Positions 28,234 to 37,447 are shown, counted from the first letter of the stretch. The stretch: 64,000 nucleotides of DNA from DASXTC01 sp036505635 (GCA_036505635.1 DASXTC010000037.1:1-64000); one strand, 5' to 3'. The notes: a model not told the origin generated them from the letters alone. Program-made: numbers and translations.

Positions 28234-29066
28234 GCGAGCAAACCGTCACCACGTCCCCCGCAGTGCAGATCGTTGGGCCTGACGCGGTCGCGCTCGTCGA
28301 ATCCACCGAGCGCCAGCTCGTCGCCCTGTCCGGCCCCGTGATGATCGTCACGGCCCAGGACACGGTCACGGCTGCCGAGCGCATCACGCTCATCGGGACC
28401 ATCCGCGATGCGCTGGAGACCAAGCGCACGGAGCTCAAGAGGCCCCACCTGGAAAAGAGCCGCGCGATCGACGAGCTCTTCCAGCCCCTCATCAGGAAGT
28501 GCGACGAGAGGAAGGCCACGATCGGGACCGACCTGAAGACCTGGCACCGCAACGAGCAGGAGCGGGCCCGCAAGGAGCGCGAGCGGATCGACAAGGAAAA
28601 CGCGGACCGGGCCGCGGCCGCCCTCGCCGAGCAGAAGCGCATCGATGACGAAGCCCGCGCCGTGGCCGAGAAAGAAGCGCTCGACGCGGGCTTCACGAAA
28701 GACGAGGCCACCACCTACGGCAAGCTCCAGGAGGCCGAGGCCCCCCGCGTCGCCGTGATGCAGGAACTCGCCCCGCCTCCACCGCCCAAGACGATCCAGA
28801 GCGCCATCGGCACCGTGAGCGTGAGGAAGGGCCAGTGGACCTACGAGGTCCAGTCGCTGAAGTTCCTGCCGCGCGTCTTCCTCCGGCTGGATCCTGGCAA
28901 GGTGGGTAACTGGAAGGAGCAGGCGGACAGCGAGTGGCTCCGAACGCCGCTCGAGCTCCTCATGCCGGACGTCGAGGCACTGAAGGCTGCCGTGAAGGCC
29001 GGCGTGCGCCAGATCCCCGGCGTGAAGATCTTCCAGGACGAGGTTGTCTCGCGGGGGCGCTCATGA
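28230..29066 (+). CDS. DUF1351-like coiled-coil phage protein
   Basis: 278 residues, GTG start overlapping the upstream stop by 4 bases. The central third is a long charged coiled coil (ARKERERIDKENADRAAAAL) flanked by a helical N-terminal region and a C-terminal domain (SVRKGQWTYEV...FLRLDPGKV). Proteins of this shape accompany exonuclease and annealing proteins in phages; their biochemical role is not established. Confidence 0.6.
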   Translation: MSEQTVTTSPAVQIVGPDAVALVESTERQLVALSGPVMIVTAQDTVTAAERITLIGTIRDALETKRTELKRPHLEKSRAIDELFQPLIRKCDERKATIGTDLKTWHRNEQERARKERERIDKENADRAAAALAEQKRIDDEARAVAEKEALDAGFTKDEATTYGKLQEAEAPRVAVMQELAPPPPPKTIQSAIGTVSVRKGQWTYEVQSLKFLPRVFLRLDPGKVGNWKEQADSEWLRTPLELLMPDVEALKAAVKAGVRQIPGVKIFQDEVVSRGRS

Positions 29067-30100
29067 GCGAGGCTGCTGCCGTCCAGACGCAGCTCGTCCC
29101 GGACCTCGGCCAGATCGTCACCTCGGCTCTTGACGACGAGCTGCGCCGGGCCCGGGAGGGGCGCGGCTCTCCGAAGTCCAAGCGCCGGCTCTACGCCTCG
29201 GAGTGGCACCCGTGCCGGCGCAAGCTCTACCTCGACATGAAGGACCCGGCCAGCGGCCGGCCCTACGAGGTGGAAGCGCTGCGGGCGTTTCACCGAGGCG
29301 ACCAGCGCGAAGCCGACATCAAGGCGGATCTCGAACAGGCCGGCAAGCGATCGCGGCCGCCCTTCGAGATGGTCGGCGCCGGCGAGGCCGTCGAGCTGAC
29401 CGATCGCCAGGGGCGCATCGTCATCACCGGGCGGATCGACTTTTCGATCCGGTTCGAACGGCGGCTCTACCCGTTTGATTACAAGAGCTGGCCGAGCGTG
29501 GGCCAGCGCGTCTTCACCGCAGACGATCTGGAGCACAGCCCGTTTACCCGCGGCGCGGAGATGCAGCTGCTCATCTACATGTACGCCCAGGCCCTCGAGG
29601 ATGGCGACATGGAGAAGAGCGGCTACCTCCTGATCGATCTTCCGAGCGAGCCGAGGCCGATCCGGATCGACCTGGCCGATCGGCTCGAGAAGGTGGAACG
29701 GTTCCTCACCGATGCCGAGCTCTCGCTCGACGCGATCGATAACGACGACCCGCCCGCGATGATCCAGGACGTCCAGGAATGCCGGAGGTGCCGCTACTTC
29801 CGAAGGAGCTGCCCGGGCTTCGACGTCGCCGGCGCCGGCGCGGTCGTCTTCACCGACGAGCAGATCATCAGCGACGTGGCGCGCGAGGCCCAGCTGAAAG
29901 CGTTCAACGCCGAGTACGAAGGCCTCCACAAGAAGAACGTGGAGCGCTTCCGCGGCGTCACCCACGCGATCGTCGGCAACCACCTGGTCGTCGGGGAAGA
30001 AGGCTCCCGCCACTATAAGGAGAAGCCCGCCACCCCAGCCAAGGACGTGAAGACCTGGTCGATGCGGATCGTGCCGCTGGGGACAGAGAGCGCCGCGTGA
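29063..30100 (+). CDS. PD-(D/E)XK exonuclease of the RecB/Cas4 type
   Basis: 345 residues. The nuclease core shows Asp126 in GRIDFSI and Asp139-Tyr140-Lys141 in FDYKSW, matching motifs II and III; QLLIYMYAQAL is the usual following helix. Four cysteines, one in HPCRRKLYL near residue 50 and three in ECRRCRYFRRSCPG, match the Fe-S cluster layout of Cas4/AddB-type enzymes. Likely a 5'-3' exonuclease for phage recombination. Confidence 0.75.
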   Translation: MSEAAAVQTQLVPDLGQIVTSALDDELRRAREGRGSPKSKRRLYASEWHPCRRKLYLDMKDPASGRPYEVEALRAFHRGDQREADIKADLEQAGKRSRPPFEMVGAGEAVELTDRQGRIVITGRIDFSIRFERRLYPFDYKSWPSVGQRVFTADDLEHSPFTRGAEMQLLIYMYAQALEDGDMEKSGYLLIDLPSEPRPIRIDLADRLEKVERFLTDAELSLDAIDNDDPPAMIQDVQECRRCRYFRRSCPGFDVAGAGAVVFTDEQIISDVAREAQLKAFNAEYEGLHKKNVERFRGVTHAIVGNHLVVGEEGSRHYKEKPATPAKDVKTWSMRIVPLGTESAA

Positions 30101-30267
30101 GCAGGCTGGGCGAGCGCGACAGGCAAGCCGCCTCCGACGCTATGGATGCGGAGCCGGACTGGGAGCACGAATGCGAGAACTGCGGGCAGAGTCCGATCGT
30201 TCCGGCGACAGGGCTTTGCGGGCCATGCACTTTCGGCGAGGCGGACACGATAGGCGGGAATTGGTGA
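30097..30267 (+). CDS. Small zinc-ribbon protein
   Basis: 56 residues, GTG start overlapping the exonuclease stop. Two CxxC pairs (ECENCGQ and CGPC) spaced by 11 residues form a probable treble-clef or ribbon zinc finger. Function unknown; such small zinc proteins are numerous in this phage. Confidence 0.55.
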   Translation: MSRLGERDRQAASDAMDAEPDWEHECENCGQSPIVPATGLCGPCTFGEADTIGGNW

Positions 30268-30320
30268 AGGTCCGAGAGTAAACCGGGGCCCGATGAGCCC
30301 CCATCCCAGGAGGTGAGCCA

Positions 30321-30668
30321 GTGAAGAACGTTGATTTCAGGCAGGGAGATGTGGCGATCGGTGAGCCCATGGATGCCGTCCCAGATGGTGCCAAGCTGGT
30401 CCCGCTCGAAGGCGGAAGGATCATCCTGGCCCATGGAGAGGTGACTGGCCATTCTCACGCAGTCGTCGCCGCAGAGCCTCCCGTTCAGGACATCAACGAG
30501 GAGTTCGCGCGGCTGTACGAGCTCGAGGGGCGAAGATACCTCCATGCCCTCAAGCCCGTGACGATTGTGCACGAGGAGCACGAGAAGATCGATGTCCCGG
30601 CCAGCATCCGGGAGATCACGATCCAGCGGGAGTGGACGCCCGAAGCGATCCGCAACGTCGCGGACTGA
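30321..30668 (+). CDS. Hypothetical protein paired with the DUF6745-like gene
   Basis: 115 residues, GTG start with AGGAGGTGAG upstream. It has a beta-rich core with the segment ILAHGEVTGHSHAVV and a C-terminal REWTPEAIRNVAD. I have seen this type of small protein next to DUF6745 proteins in phages and genomic islands, so the two may work together. The HGEVTGHSH histidines could bind metal. Confidence 0.6.
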   Translation: MKNVDFRQGDVAIGEPMDAVPDGAKLVPLEGGRIILAHGEVTGHSHAVVAAEPPVQDINEEFARLYELEGRRYLHALKPVTIVHEEHEKIDVPASIREITIQREWTPEAIRNVAD

Positions 30669-30677
30669 GCCTCGGCC

Positions 30678-31664
30678 GTGGCGCGCACGAAGGATTTCGA
30701 TCGGTTCGTCTCGGCTTGCGATTACCCGGGCCTCCTCGATGAGGAGATCGTCTCCCAGTCGCTGGCCGAGTATCTGGCGGTACTCGGAGTCAAGAGGGAG
30801 ATTAGGCGGCTACCCGCCGACTGGGATCTCGACACCGAAGAGCCGCTGCGCCGGTCGGTGTGGAGCATTCTGGACGATGTCGCGGCGAGGGCAGGCCGGA
30901 AGCCACCCGCCCTCGACGCCCGCGACGCCCTCGACGCCGGCGACGGCGCTCTGAGGCGTTTCACATCGTGGTGCATTCATCGCACTTGGCTGTGGTGGTC
31001 CTGGGATCTCTCATGGATCACCACGACGCTGATTGGGGCCCAGCAGCTCGGCCGTGACATCCCCTGGGCGCGCCCGCTCTTCGAGGCCTACATCGCCGGA
31101 TGCTGGATGCTGTATTGGACCGACGACACGCTCTATTGGATCGCCAAGCCGACGGTCCATGTAGAGCAGGTCGACGGCTGGAGGCGTCTGCATTGCGAAG
31201 ACGGCCCCACGCTGGAATCCGACATCGAGAATCTCTACTTCTGGCACGGCGTGCTGGTGCCGGCGTTCGTCGTGGTCCGGCCCAAGTGGATCACGGTCAA
31301 GCACATCCTGGGGGAGGAAAACGCCGAAGTCCGGCGCGTGATGATCGAGCGGTATGGGTGGGATCGCTTCCTCACGGAGGCGGGAACCCTTCTGCACAGC
31401 GATGGGTTCGGCGACCTGTACCGTTTCATCCCTGACAACGACGAGCCGATCACCGGCGTCGTGGTCGTTAACAGCACCCACGAGCCCGACGGCAGCTTCA
31501 AGATGTATACGTTGCAGGTCCACCCCGAACTGCGGCCCCTCTATGCCAACGACGAGGCCGGCCGACCCCGACTTGGAGAGCCGCAGGAACTGACGGCCAG
31601 AAACGCCGTGGCCTCCACCTTCGGCCTTCGCGGAGAGGAGTACCGGCCGATGGTCCAGACATGA
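30678..31664 (+). CDS. DUF6745-like protein
   Basis: 328 residues. The segment WRRLHCEDGPTLES and the NAEVRRVMIERYGWDRFL block are characteristic of the DUF6745 group, a family of unknown function frequent in mobile elements of high-GC bacteria. The N-terminal 150 residues are tryptophan-rich and helical. Begins 9 bases after its small partner and overlaps the next gene by 4 bases. Confidence 0.6.
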   Translation: MARTKDFDRFVSACDYPGLLDEEIVSQSLAEYLAVLGVKREIRRLPADWDLDTEEPLRRSVWSILDDVAARAGRKPPALDARDALDAGDGALRRFTSWCIHRTWLWWSWDLSWITTTLIGAQQLGRDIPWARPLFEAYIAGCWMLYWTDDTLYWIAKPTVHVEQVDGWRRLHCEDGPTLESDIENLYFWHGVLVPAFVVVRPKWITVKHILGEENAEVRRVMIERYGWDRFLTEAGTLLHSDGFGDLYRFIPDNDEPITGVVVVNSTHEPDGSFKMYTLQVHPELRPLYANDEAGRPRLGEPQELTARNAVASTFGLRGEEYRPMVQT

Positions 31665-33304
31665 AGCGGTTCGTGCTGGGCACCGGCGAGGCGGGGGATC
31701 TTTCCTGCAGCCTCGAGGTCCTCGTCGACACGCGGCTGCTCATTCAGGCCAACAGCGGCGGTGGGAAGTCGTGGTGCCTGCGCCGAATCCTCGAGCAGAC
31801 CCACGGCCAGGTCCAGCAGCTCGTCATCGATCCGGAAGGGGAGTTCGCGTCCCTGCGCGAGCGATTCGATTACGTGCTGGCGGCAAAGCATGGCGGCGAC
31901 ACCGCGGCGGATCCCCGCGGCGCGAAGCTGCTCGCCGAGCGCCTGCTCGAGCTGGGGGTCTCCGCCATCCTCGACATCTACGAGCTGAAGGCCCACGACC
32001 GGATCCGGTTCGTCAGGGCCTTCCTCGAGGCGTTGGTCGACGCCCCCAAGAGCTTGTGGCATCCCGCCCTCGTCGTGGTGGACGAGGCCCACGTCTACTG
32101 TCCACAGAAGGGCGAGGCCGAGTCCGCCGGCGCCGTCATCGACCTTGCCACCCGGGGACGGAAGCGCGGGTTCTGCTCCATCCTGGCGACCCAGCGCCTC
32201 TCGAAGCTCCACAAGGACGCGGCCGCGGAGTGCAACAACAAGCTGATCGGACGCACGGGCCTGGACGTGGACATCGCACGCGCAGGCGACGAACTGGGCC
32301 TGCGCACGAAGGACGATCAGCAGCGCCTGCGAGATCTCGAGCCAGGGGAGTTCTTCGGGTTCGGTCCTGCCCTGTCCAGGTCGGTGCAGAGAGTCACGGT
32401 CGGCAAGGTGCAGACGACGCACCCGAAAGCCGGCGCGCGTATCGCGTTTGCCGCGCCGCCCCCCACCGACAAGGTCAAGGCCCTGCTTCCGAAGCTGTCC
32501 GATCTGCCGGCTGAGGCCGAGGCCCGCCAGAGGACGGAGAAGGATCTGCGGCAGGAGATCGCCAACCTCAAGCGCGAGCTAACCATGCGCCCGAAGGCGA
32601 TCGAGACGAAGATCGAACGGGTCTCCGTGCTGGAGCCCGACGACGTGAAGGCGCTCCAGATCATCATCAACGGCCTGGACGGCTACACGGTCCGGATAGG
32701 GGAGCTCACACGAAGCCTGGCCGCGGCGCTCTCCAAAGCCCGGGCGGTTCAGCCTGCCCCCGTCACCGTCTGCCCGCCACCGAGGAACACTCCTGCAGCC
32801 CGCCAGCCTCTCAATCGGCTCGCTCTCGCGGCCCCGTTCTACAACGGGAGCCTCGCCAAAGGCGAGCGAAAGATCCTCACCGCCGCGGCGCAGCACCAGG
32901 CCGGGGTCACCAAGGAACAGCTCACTGTGCTCACCGGCTACAAGCGCTCCTCAAGGGACACCTACCTCCAGAAGCTCACGGCTGCCGGGCTGGTTGAAAA
33001 CCAGAACGGGACCATCCTCGCGACGCAGGCCGGCTTTGACGCGCTCGGATCGGACTTCGAACCGCTTCCCACAGGAGACGCGCTGCGCGAGCACTGGATG
33101 GGGATCCTCCCGAGGGGTGAGAGAAGGATCCTCGAGCAGCTCGTCAAGGCGTACCCCGACACCCTCGAGCGCGGTGCGCTGTCGGATGCGACGGGGTTTA
33201 AGCGGTCCTCCCGCGACACGTACCTACAGAAGTTGAAGGCACGCAAGCTGATCGAGTGCCCCGGATTCTCAGAGGTCCGGGCTTCAGAGGAGCTGTTCGG
33301 ATAG
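31661..33304 (+). CDS. HerA-like ATPase with two C-terminal winged-helix repeats
   Basis: 547 residues. The ATPase domain has Walker A (NSGGGKSW, residues 31-38), Walker B (LVVVDEAH, near 134-141) and an arginine-rich RGRKRGF segment, as in HerA/DUF87 translocases. A coiled coil follows (residues about 285-345), then two tandem copies of a winged-helix module (both contain KRSSRDTYLQKL). HerA proteins pump DNA or partner with nucleases; here the neighbouring RecB-like exonuclease is a plausible partner (inference). Confidence 0.75.
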   Translation: MKRFVLGTGEAGDLSCSLEVLVDTRLLIQANSGGGKSWCLRRILEQTHGQVQQLVIDPEGEFASLRERFDYVLAAKHGGDTAADPRGAKLLAERLLELGVSAILDIYELKAHDRIRFVRAFLEALVDAPKSLWHPALVVVDEAHVYCPQKGEAESAGAVIDLATRGRKRGFCSILATQRLSKLHKDAAAECNNKLIGRTGLDVDIARAGDELGLRTKDDQQRLRDLEPGEFFGFGPALSRSVQRVTVGKVQTTHPKAGARIAFAAPPPTDKVKALLPKLSDLPAEAEARQRTEKDLRQEIANLKRELTMRPKAIETKIERVSVLEPDDVKALQIIINGLDGYTVRIGELTRSLAAALSKARAVQPAPVTVCPPPRNTPAARQPLNRLALAAPFYNGSLAKGERKILTAAAQHQAGVTKEQLTVLTGYKRSSRDTYLQKLTAAGLVENQNGTILATQAGFDALGSDFEPLPTGDALREHWMGILPRGERRILEQLVKAYPDTLERGALSDATGFKRSSRDTYLQKLKARKLIECPGFSEVRASEELFG

Positions 33305-33333
33305 ACCGGCCCACCTTCCCGGAGGCCAGCACA

Positions 33334-34155
33334 GTGCCCGATAGGACGATTCGAGAAAGAGCCCGGCGCAGCAAATCCCTGGACCGCGTGTCGGCCGAGG
33401 CCGAGCGGCTGATGTGGCGACTCCTCACCTACGCGGACGATTATGGACGGTTTCCAGCGGACCCGGATCTGATGTTGGCGGGGTGCTTCCCCAGGGCGGT
33501 GTCCAGACTCACGGCGGTGCAGCTCGTCTCCTGGTATGCCGAGCTGCAGGCCGAGGGGATCGTCGAAACCTGGTGGATCGACGGCCAGTTCTACGGTCGC
33601 CTGATGAGCTTCGAGAAGGATCAGGGAAAGCCTCGGGCGAAAAGCTCAAAGTATCCAGCGCCTTACGACGGCAAGAAAGTCCTCGACTTGGCCGTCATGT
33701 TCACATCTGCGGACACATGTTCTCAGATGAGAACATCTGCGGACACATGTCCCCGATCTACGATCTACGATCTTCGATCTTCGGATCTCGATCTACGAAA
33801 CTCGTGTCCGGATCTTGATTCCTCCCCACGAGAAACAGCCACCAGCGGCGACACGGCGACACGCCAGGGCGGGACTGTCAGATCTGAAAAGGCCGAAACC
33901 CGTAAGAGCGAAGCCCCTGCCCGGGCCGAGGTGGAGTCCACCCAGGGCGTCCTGCTGGGACTCATCGGCGCCGTTGCCCCGGCCGCTGTCCTCGTCCCCC
34001 CGAAGGTCCCAGAAGTGCCCTTCGATCCGCGTGCGGTGATCCGCCAGTGGACCGAGAGCCTGGCCGGCGCCGCGAAGATGGAGCCCGTCGTCGGGCCCGG
34101 CGAGAAGAAACGGCGGCTCCGCCTAGCCGATCGAGCGCGCTCGCGCGGGCCGTGA
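33334..34155 (+). CDS. Replisome-organizer-like phage replication protein
   Basis: 273 residues. The GTG start is chosen because GGAGG lies 8-9 bases upstream. The N-terminal domain (SKSLDRVSAEAERLMWRLLTYADDYGRFPADP, cited only in part) is the wing-type domain common to phage replication initiators; the middle is low complexity, and the C-terminal part resembles helicase-loader tails. The low-complexity part coincides with a cluster of iteron-like repeats, as in phage lambda where the origin lies inside gene O. The role is inferred. Confidence 0.6.
   Translation: MPDRTIRERARRSKSLDRVSAEAERLMWRLLTYADDYGRFPADPDLMLAGCFPRAVSRLTAVQLVSWYAELQAEGIVETWWIDGQFYGRLMSFEKDQGKPRAKSSKYPAPYDGKKVLDLAVMFTSADTCSQMRTSADTCPRSTIYDLRSSDLDLRNSCPDLDSSPRETATSGDTATRQGGTVRSEKAETRKSEAPARAEVESTQGVLLGLIGAVAPAAVLVPPKVPEVPFDPRAVIRQWTESLAGAAKMEPVVGPGEKKRRLRLADRARSRGP
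33703..33796 (+). repeat. Iteron-like repeats, candidate phage replication origin
   Basis: An 18-base direct repeat, ACATCTGCGGACACATGT, occurs at 33703-33720 and 33733-33750 (30-base spacing) with an inverted segment (GTTCTCAGATGAGAAC) between the copies. It is followed by six tandem heptamers of the type CGATCTA/CGATCTT/CGGATCT from 33754 to 33795. All lie inside the replisome-organizer-like gene. A role as origin is inferred from the lambda-type arrangement. Confidence 0.5.
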
Positions 34156-34213
34156 GGGGACGCCCCTCCCGTCCGTCCTCACCGCGTGGCAACACATCCA
34201 CGGAGACGACTTG

Positions 34214-34519
34214 ATGCCCGATCAGAAGTGCACCGGAAAGCCACTCGACCTGAATCACATCCGGCAGCTCCATGCGATCCGCAAGCGGTATCTACGCCTG
34301 TCTGGATACGCGCGCGACATGGCCGCCACGCTGGAGAACTGGATCGAGGCGGCTTTGCGGACACCGCACATTTCCGAGTTGAGTGTGGGTGCGATCGAGC
34401 GACTTGAACGCGAGCTCGACACCATCGAAGCCAGCACGCAGAAGAGCTGCAACGAGAGTCTGGCCGTGCTGGAGATGGTTCTGAGTATGAGCAAGCAACC
34501 GCCGGGCCCGCCCTCATGA
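34214..34519 (+). CDS. Hypothetical helical phage protein
   Basis: 101 residues, almost entirely helical, with a TLENWIEAALRTPHISELSVG centre. ATG follows CGGAGACGACTTG, and the last four bases overlap the next gene. No family recognised. Confidence 0.5.
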   Translation: MPDQKCTGKPLDLNHIRQLHAIRKRYLRLSGYARDMAATLENWIEAALRTPHISELSVGAIERLERELDTIEASTQKSCNESLAVLEMVLSMSKQPPGPPS

Positions 34520-35118
34520 CCCGGCTGCCGCTCATCCTCGCGATCGACCCTGCGATCTCGTGTGGCTGGGCGGTGGGAGACGCCGGCGCCGGAGCTGGCG
34601 GGCTGCAGAGATCCGGGGCGTGGAAGCTGGCCGACCCCAAGGACCATCCCGGCCAGAGGTTCGCCCGGCTGGCGGCGCTCATTCGCGAGGTTCACCTGAC
34701 AACCCCGATCTCGCTGGTCGTCTACGAGTCGGGCTTCCATCGTGGCGCGGCCGCGACGCGCTCTCACTGGGGCCTGGTTGGGGTGATTCTCGGCGTCGCC
34801 GCGCGGTACCAGCTTGAGGTCCTGGCCGTGAACCCGTCGCAGCTGAAGGCCCACGTCGGTGACGGTGCGAACGACAAGGTCGTGATGATGCGCCGGTGCA
34901 AGCTGATCTACGGGCGCGACTGCAAGACGTCGGACGAGGCCGACGCGATCTGGTTGTACGACTACGCCCGCCATCTGTGGAAGGTGCCAAGAGTTGAACG
35001 GGCTCCACAATCCGCAACGCAAGACGCAAGGGGAGGAGCATCGCATGTCCAACAGAGTCACCAGCCGCAAGCTGATCTGCCAGCTATCCCCGGAGGAAAA
35101 AAACACCTTCGCGGATGA
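34516..35118 (+). CDS. RuvC-like Holliday-junction resolvase
   Basis: 200 residues with an RNase H-like fold pattern: the first catalytic Asp in ILAIDPAISCGWAV, a Glu in VVYESGFHRG, the LEVLAVNPSQLKAHV segment, and the C-terminal acidic pair in SDEADAIWLYDYA. Matches phage RuvC-type resolvases that trim branched DNA before packaging. Its last 74 bases overlap the next gene in another frame. Confidence 0.75.
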   Translation: MTRLPLILAIDPAISCGWAVGDAGAGAGGLQRSGAWKLADPKDHPGQRFARLAALIREVHLTTPISLVVYESGFHRGAAATRSHWGLVGVILGVAARYQLEVLAVNPSQLKAHVGDGANDKVVMMRRCKLIYGRDCKTSDEADAIWLYDYARHLWKVPRVERAPQSATQDARGGASHVQQSHQPQADLPAIPGGKKHLRG

Positions 35119-35632
35119 GCAGGCGCGCCTGCTTCATGAGTACGCCGAGCTCGAGCGCCAGGCGGCGGCCATCGCCAAGGGCTACCGCGAGGACCTGGAG
35201 AAGAAGTGGGAACGCATGAAGCGCGTCGCCGACATCGTCGACGCCGGCAAGGAGGAGCGCAACATCGACTGCCGCACGGTCCCGGACCACACGGCAAAGA
35301 CCGTCATCTACCGCCCGCTGGCGGAAGGGCTGATCGTGCTGAACCCCGAAGCCCTCGAGCGTCCGATGACCGACGACGAGATGCAGGGTCTTCTGAGCTT
35401 CGAGGAGCCCGAGGAAGCCGCCGCTCCAATCGCGTGTGCTGTCTGCAGCGCATCGATCGAGCTTCCCACGGACTCAGGCGCCGACAACAAAGCGGATCTC
35501 TCCTGCCTGGATTGTCACTTCGGCCCGCTGTGCGAGGGCTGCTACACGAAGGCGTGCGAGCTGCACCACGCTCCGGTTCCCGTCGGCGGCGACCAGGCGG
35601 ACGCAGGGGCGGGGGAGGTGGCGCATGCGTGA
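35045..35632 (+). CDS. Hypothetical protein with coiled coil and C-terminal zinc-binding cysteines
   Basis: 195 residues. The ATG is set by GGGGAGGAG 6 bases upstream. A coiled coil at about residues 18-60 is followed by a mixed domain and a Cys-rich C terminus (CAVC...CLDC...CEGC). The protein could be a nucleic-acid-binding zinc protein. No known family recognised. Confidence 0.5.
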   Translation: MSNRVTSRKLICQLSPEEKNTFADEQARLLHEYAELERQAAAIAKGYREDLEKKWERMKRVADIVDAGKEERNIDCRTVPDHTAKTVIYRPLAEGLIVLNPEALERPMTDDEMQGLLSFEEPEEAAAPIACAVCSASIELPTDSGADNKADLSCLDCHFGPLCEGCYTKACELHHAPVPVGGDQADAGAGEVAHA

Positions 35633-37205
35633 GGCCCGAACGCAGGCAGCGGCGCACGAGCTGCCCACGGCACTGCCGGGAGGTCTGGCACTCATGGACG
35701 TGCTTCTCCTCGACGCGATTATCCCTTCGAAGTCAAACCCTCGGACCAACTTCGATCCCGTCAAGCTCAAGGAGCTGGAAGATTCGATCCGGCAAAAGGG
35801 CGTGCTCCAGCCGATCCTTGTGCGCACGATGAAGGACGGCAAAAACGTCGAGCTCGTCGCCGGCGAGAGGCGCGTGAGGGCGGCGCGAGCCGCGGGGCTG
35901 AAGGAGATCCCGGCCGTCATCCGGGATCTGACCGACGCCGAGGTCCTCGAGATCCAGGTCATCGAGAACCTGCAGCGCGACGACCTGCATCCCCTCGAGG
36001 AGGCCGAGGGCTACCGCCAGCTCGCCGGCGTCAAGGGCTACGACGTCGCCCGCATCGCCGAGAGGATCGGCCGGTCCGTCAAGTACGTCTACGACCGGAT
36101 GAAGCTGGTCTCTCTGGTGAAGGAGGCGAAGGATCTCTTCCTGGCCGACCGCATCACCGCGGGCCACGCAATCCTGCTGGCGCGGCTGAAGCCGAAGGAC
36201 CAGGCGCGGGCGATCGACCCGGAGGGCGCCGACCACCACTACGGCGGGCTGCGGGGGCTCTGGCAGGGCGAGCGCCAGCTCTTCGGCGACGGTGACGAGG
36301 AGGACCGCAAGGATCCCTATGCGAACCTGAAAGCCGTGAGCGTCCGGGAGCTGCAGCACTGGATCGACGCGCATGTGAAGCTCGAGGCACCCGACGTCGA
36401 CCAGATGCTCCTTCCCGAGACGGCCGCCACGCTGCAGGCCGCGGTCGAAGAGGACGTCAAGGTCCTGCGCATCACCCGCAACGACGTCACGCCCGAGGAG
36501 CTGAGAGACGGGCCCAAGGTCATCCTGGGCCGCTCGTGGATGCGTGCCGACGGCAAGGAGAAGTCCAAGCACTGCGACCATGCGCGCCTCGCGATGGTGG
36601 TGATGGGGGAGGGCCGCGGCGATGCCTTCCAGGTCTGCATCGATAAGAAGAAGTGCGCCACCCACTGGCCCGAGCACGTCAAGGCGGCCAAGGCGGCGGC
36701 GCGGCAGGTGAAGAAGGAGGCGGGCAAACCCGCGGCCGCGGGCAAGGTCAAGCTGCAACCGTGGGAGATCGAACAGCAGAAACGCCGGGAGGCCGAGAAG
36801 AGGGAGGACGAGGAGCGCGCGCCGATCGTGAAGGCGATGCCGCAGATCCTCGATGCGGTGGCGGAGCGCGTGAAGAAGATGCCCGCCGGCGCCAACGGGC
36901 TGCTCGCCAAGACGGTCCTGGATCAGGTGGCGCAGGCCAACACTCGGAACGCGGCCAAGGAAGCCTCACGCGTGCCCGCCGGCAAGAGCGCCGAGGACCT
37001 CGTCCGGCATCTGGCCTTCTTCATCTTCTGCGACGGGGTCGGCTACTTCCGCCCGGCCGAGTTCATCAAGGAGTGCCGGGCCTTCGACGTGGACGTGAAG
37101 AAGATCGTCGCCGCGGGGGAGCCGAAACCGAAAAGTGCAGACGTGGTTAAAACGTCGAAGCCGGCGAAGGCGAGGAGAGCCGCGCGTCCCTCGGCGAGCT
37201 CATGA
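35625..37205 (+). CDS. ParB-family DNA-binding protein
   Basis: 526 residues. The N-terminal ParB/Srx nuclease-fold domain contains SKSNPRTNFDPVKLKELEDS, the GERRVRAARAAG CTP-binding box and VIENLQRDDLHPLEEAEGY. A helix-turn-helix follows (YDVARIAERIGRSVKYVYDR), and a long, lysine-rich C-terminal extension replaces the usual dimer domain. There is no ParA nearby, so a role in replication or gene regulation is as likely as partition. The start (ATG at 35625) overlaps the previous gene by 8 bases. Confidence 0.8.
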   Translation: MREARTQAAAHELPTALPGGLALMDVLLLDAIIPSKSNPRTNFDPVKLKELEDSIRQKGVLQPILVRTMKDGKNVELVAGERRVRAARAAGLKEIPAVIRDLTDAEVLEIQVIENLQRDDLHPLEEAEGYRQLAGVKGYDVARIAERIGRSVKYVYDRMKLVSLVKEAKDLFLADRITAGHAILLARLKPKDQARAIDPEGADHHYGGLRGLWQGERQLFGDGDEEDRKDPYANLKAVSVRELQHWIDAHVKLEAPDVDQMLLPETAATLQAAVEEDVKVLRITRNDVTPEELRDGPKVILGRSWMRADGKEKSKHCDHARLAMVVMGEGRGDAFQVCIDKKKCATHWPEHVKAAKAAARQVKKEAGKPAAAGKVKLQPWEIEQQKRREAEKREDEERAPIVKAMPQILDAVAERVKKMPAGANGLLAKTVLDQVAQANTRNAAKEASRVPAGKSAEDLVRHLAFFIFCDGVGYFRPAEFIKECRAFDVDVKKIVAAGEPKPKSADVVKTSKPAKARRAARPSASS

Positions 37206-37447
37206 GCTGTCACGTGATCGACCTTCCCGGTGGCGGCCGCATGATCACGTGCGGTCCTGGCGTTCGCCGGCGACCCTGCAGCGTCGAACGGTGTCTCTCG
37301 CGCAGCGACGTTCTGTGCGACTGGCCGGTCGGCAAGGGCCGGAGCTGCTCCGCGCCGCTGTGTCGCGATCACAGCTACCGCGTCGGAGCGAGCATCGACT
37401 ACTGCGCCCAGCACTGGAAGGCCCGGGAAGCGAGGGCGGGACGGTGA
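37202..37447 (+). CDS. Small cysteine/histidine-rich zinc protein
   Basis: 81 residues with eight cysteines and several histidines (CGPG...CSVERC...CDWPVGKGRSCSAPLCRDH...YCAQHW), an arrangement suggesting two zinc sites. ATGA overlap with the ParB-like gene. Function unknown. Confidence 0.55.
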   Translation: MSCHVIDLPGGGRMITCGPGVRRRPCSVERCLSRSDVLCDWPVGKGRSCSAPLCRDHSYRVGASIDYCAQHWKAREARAGR

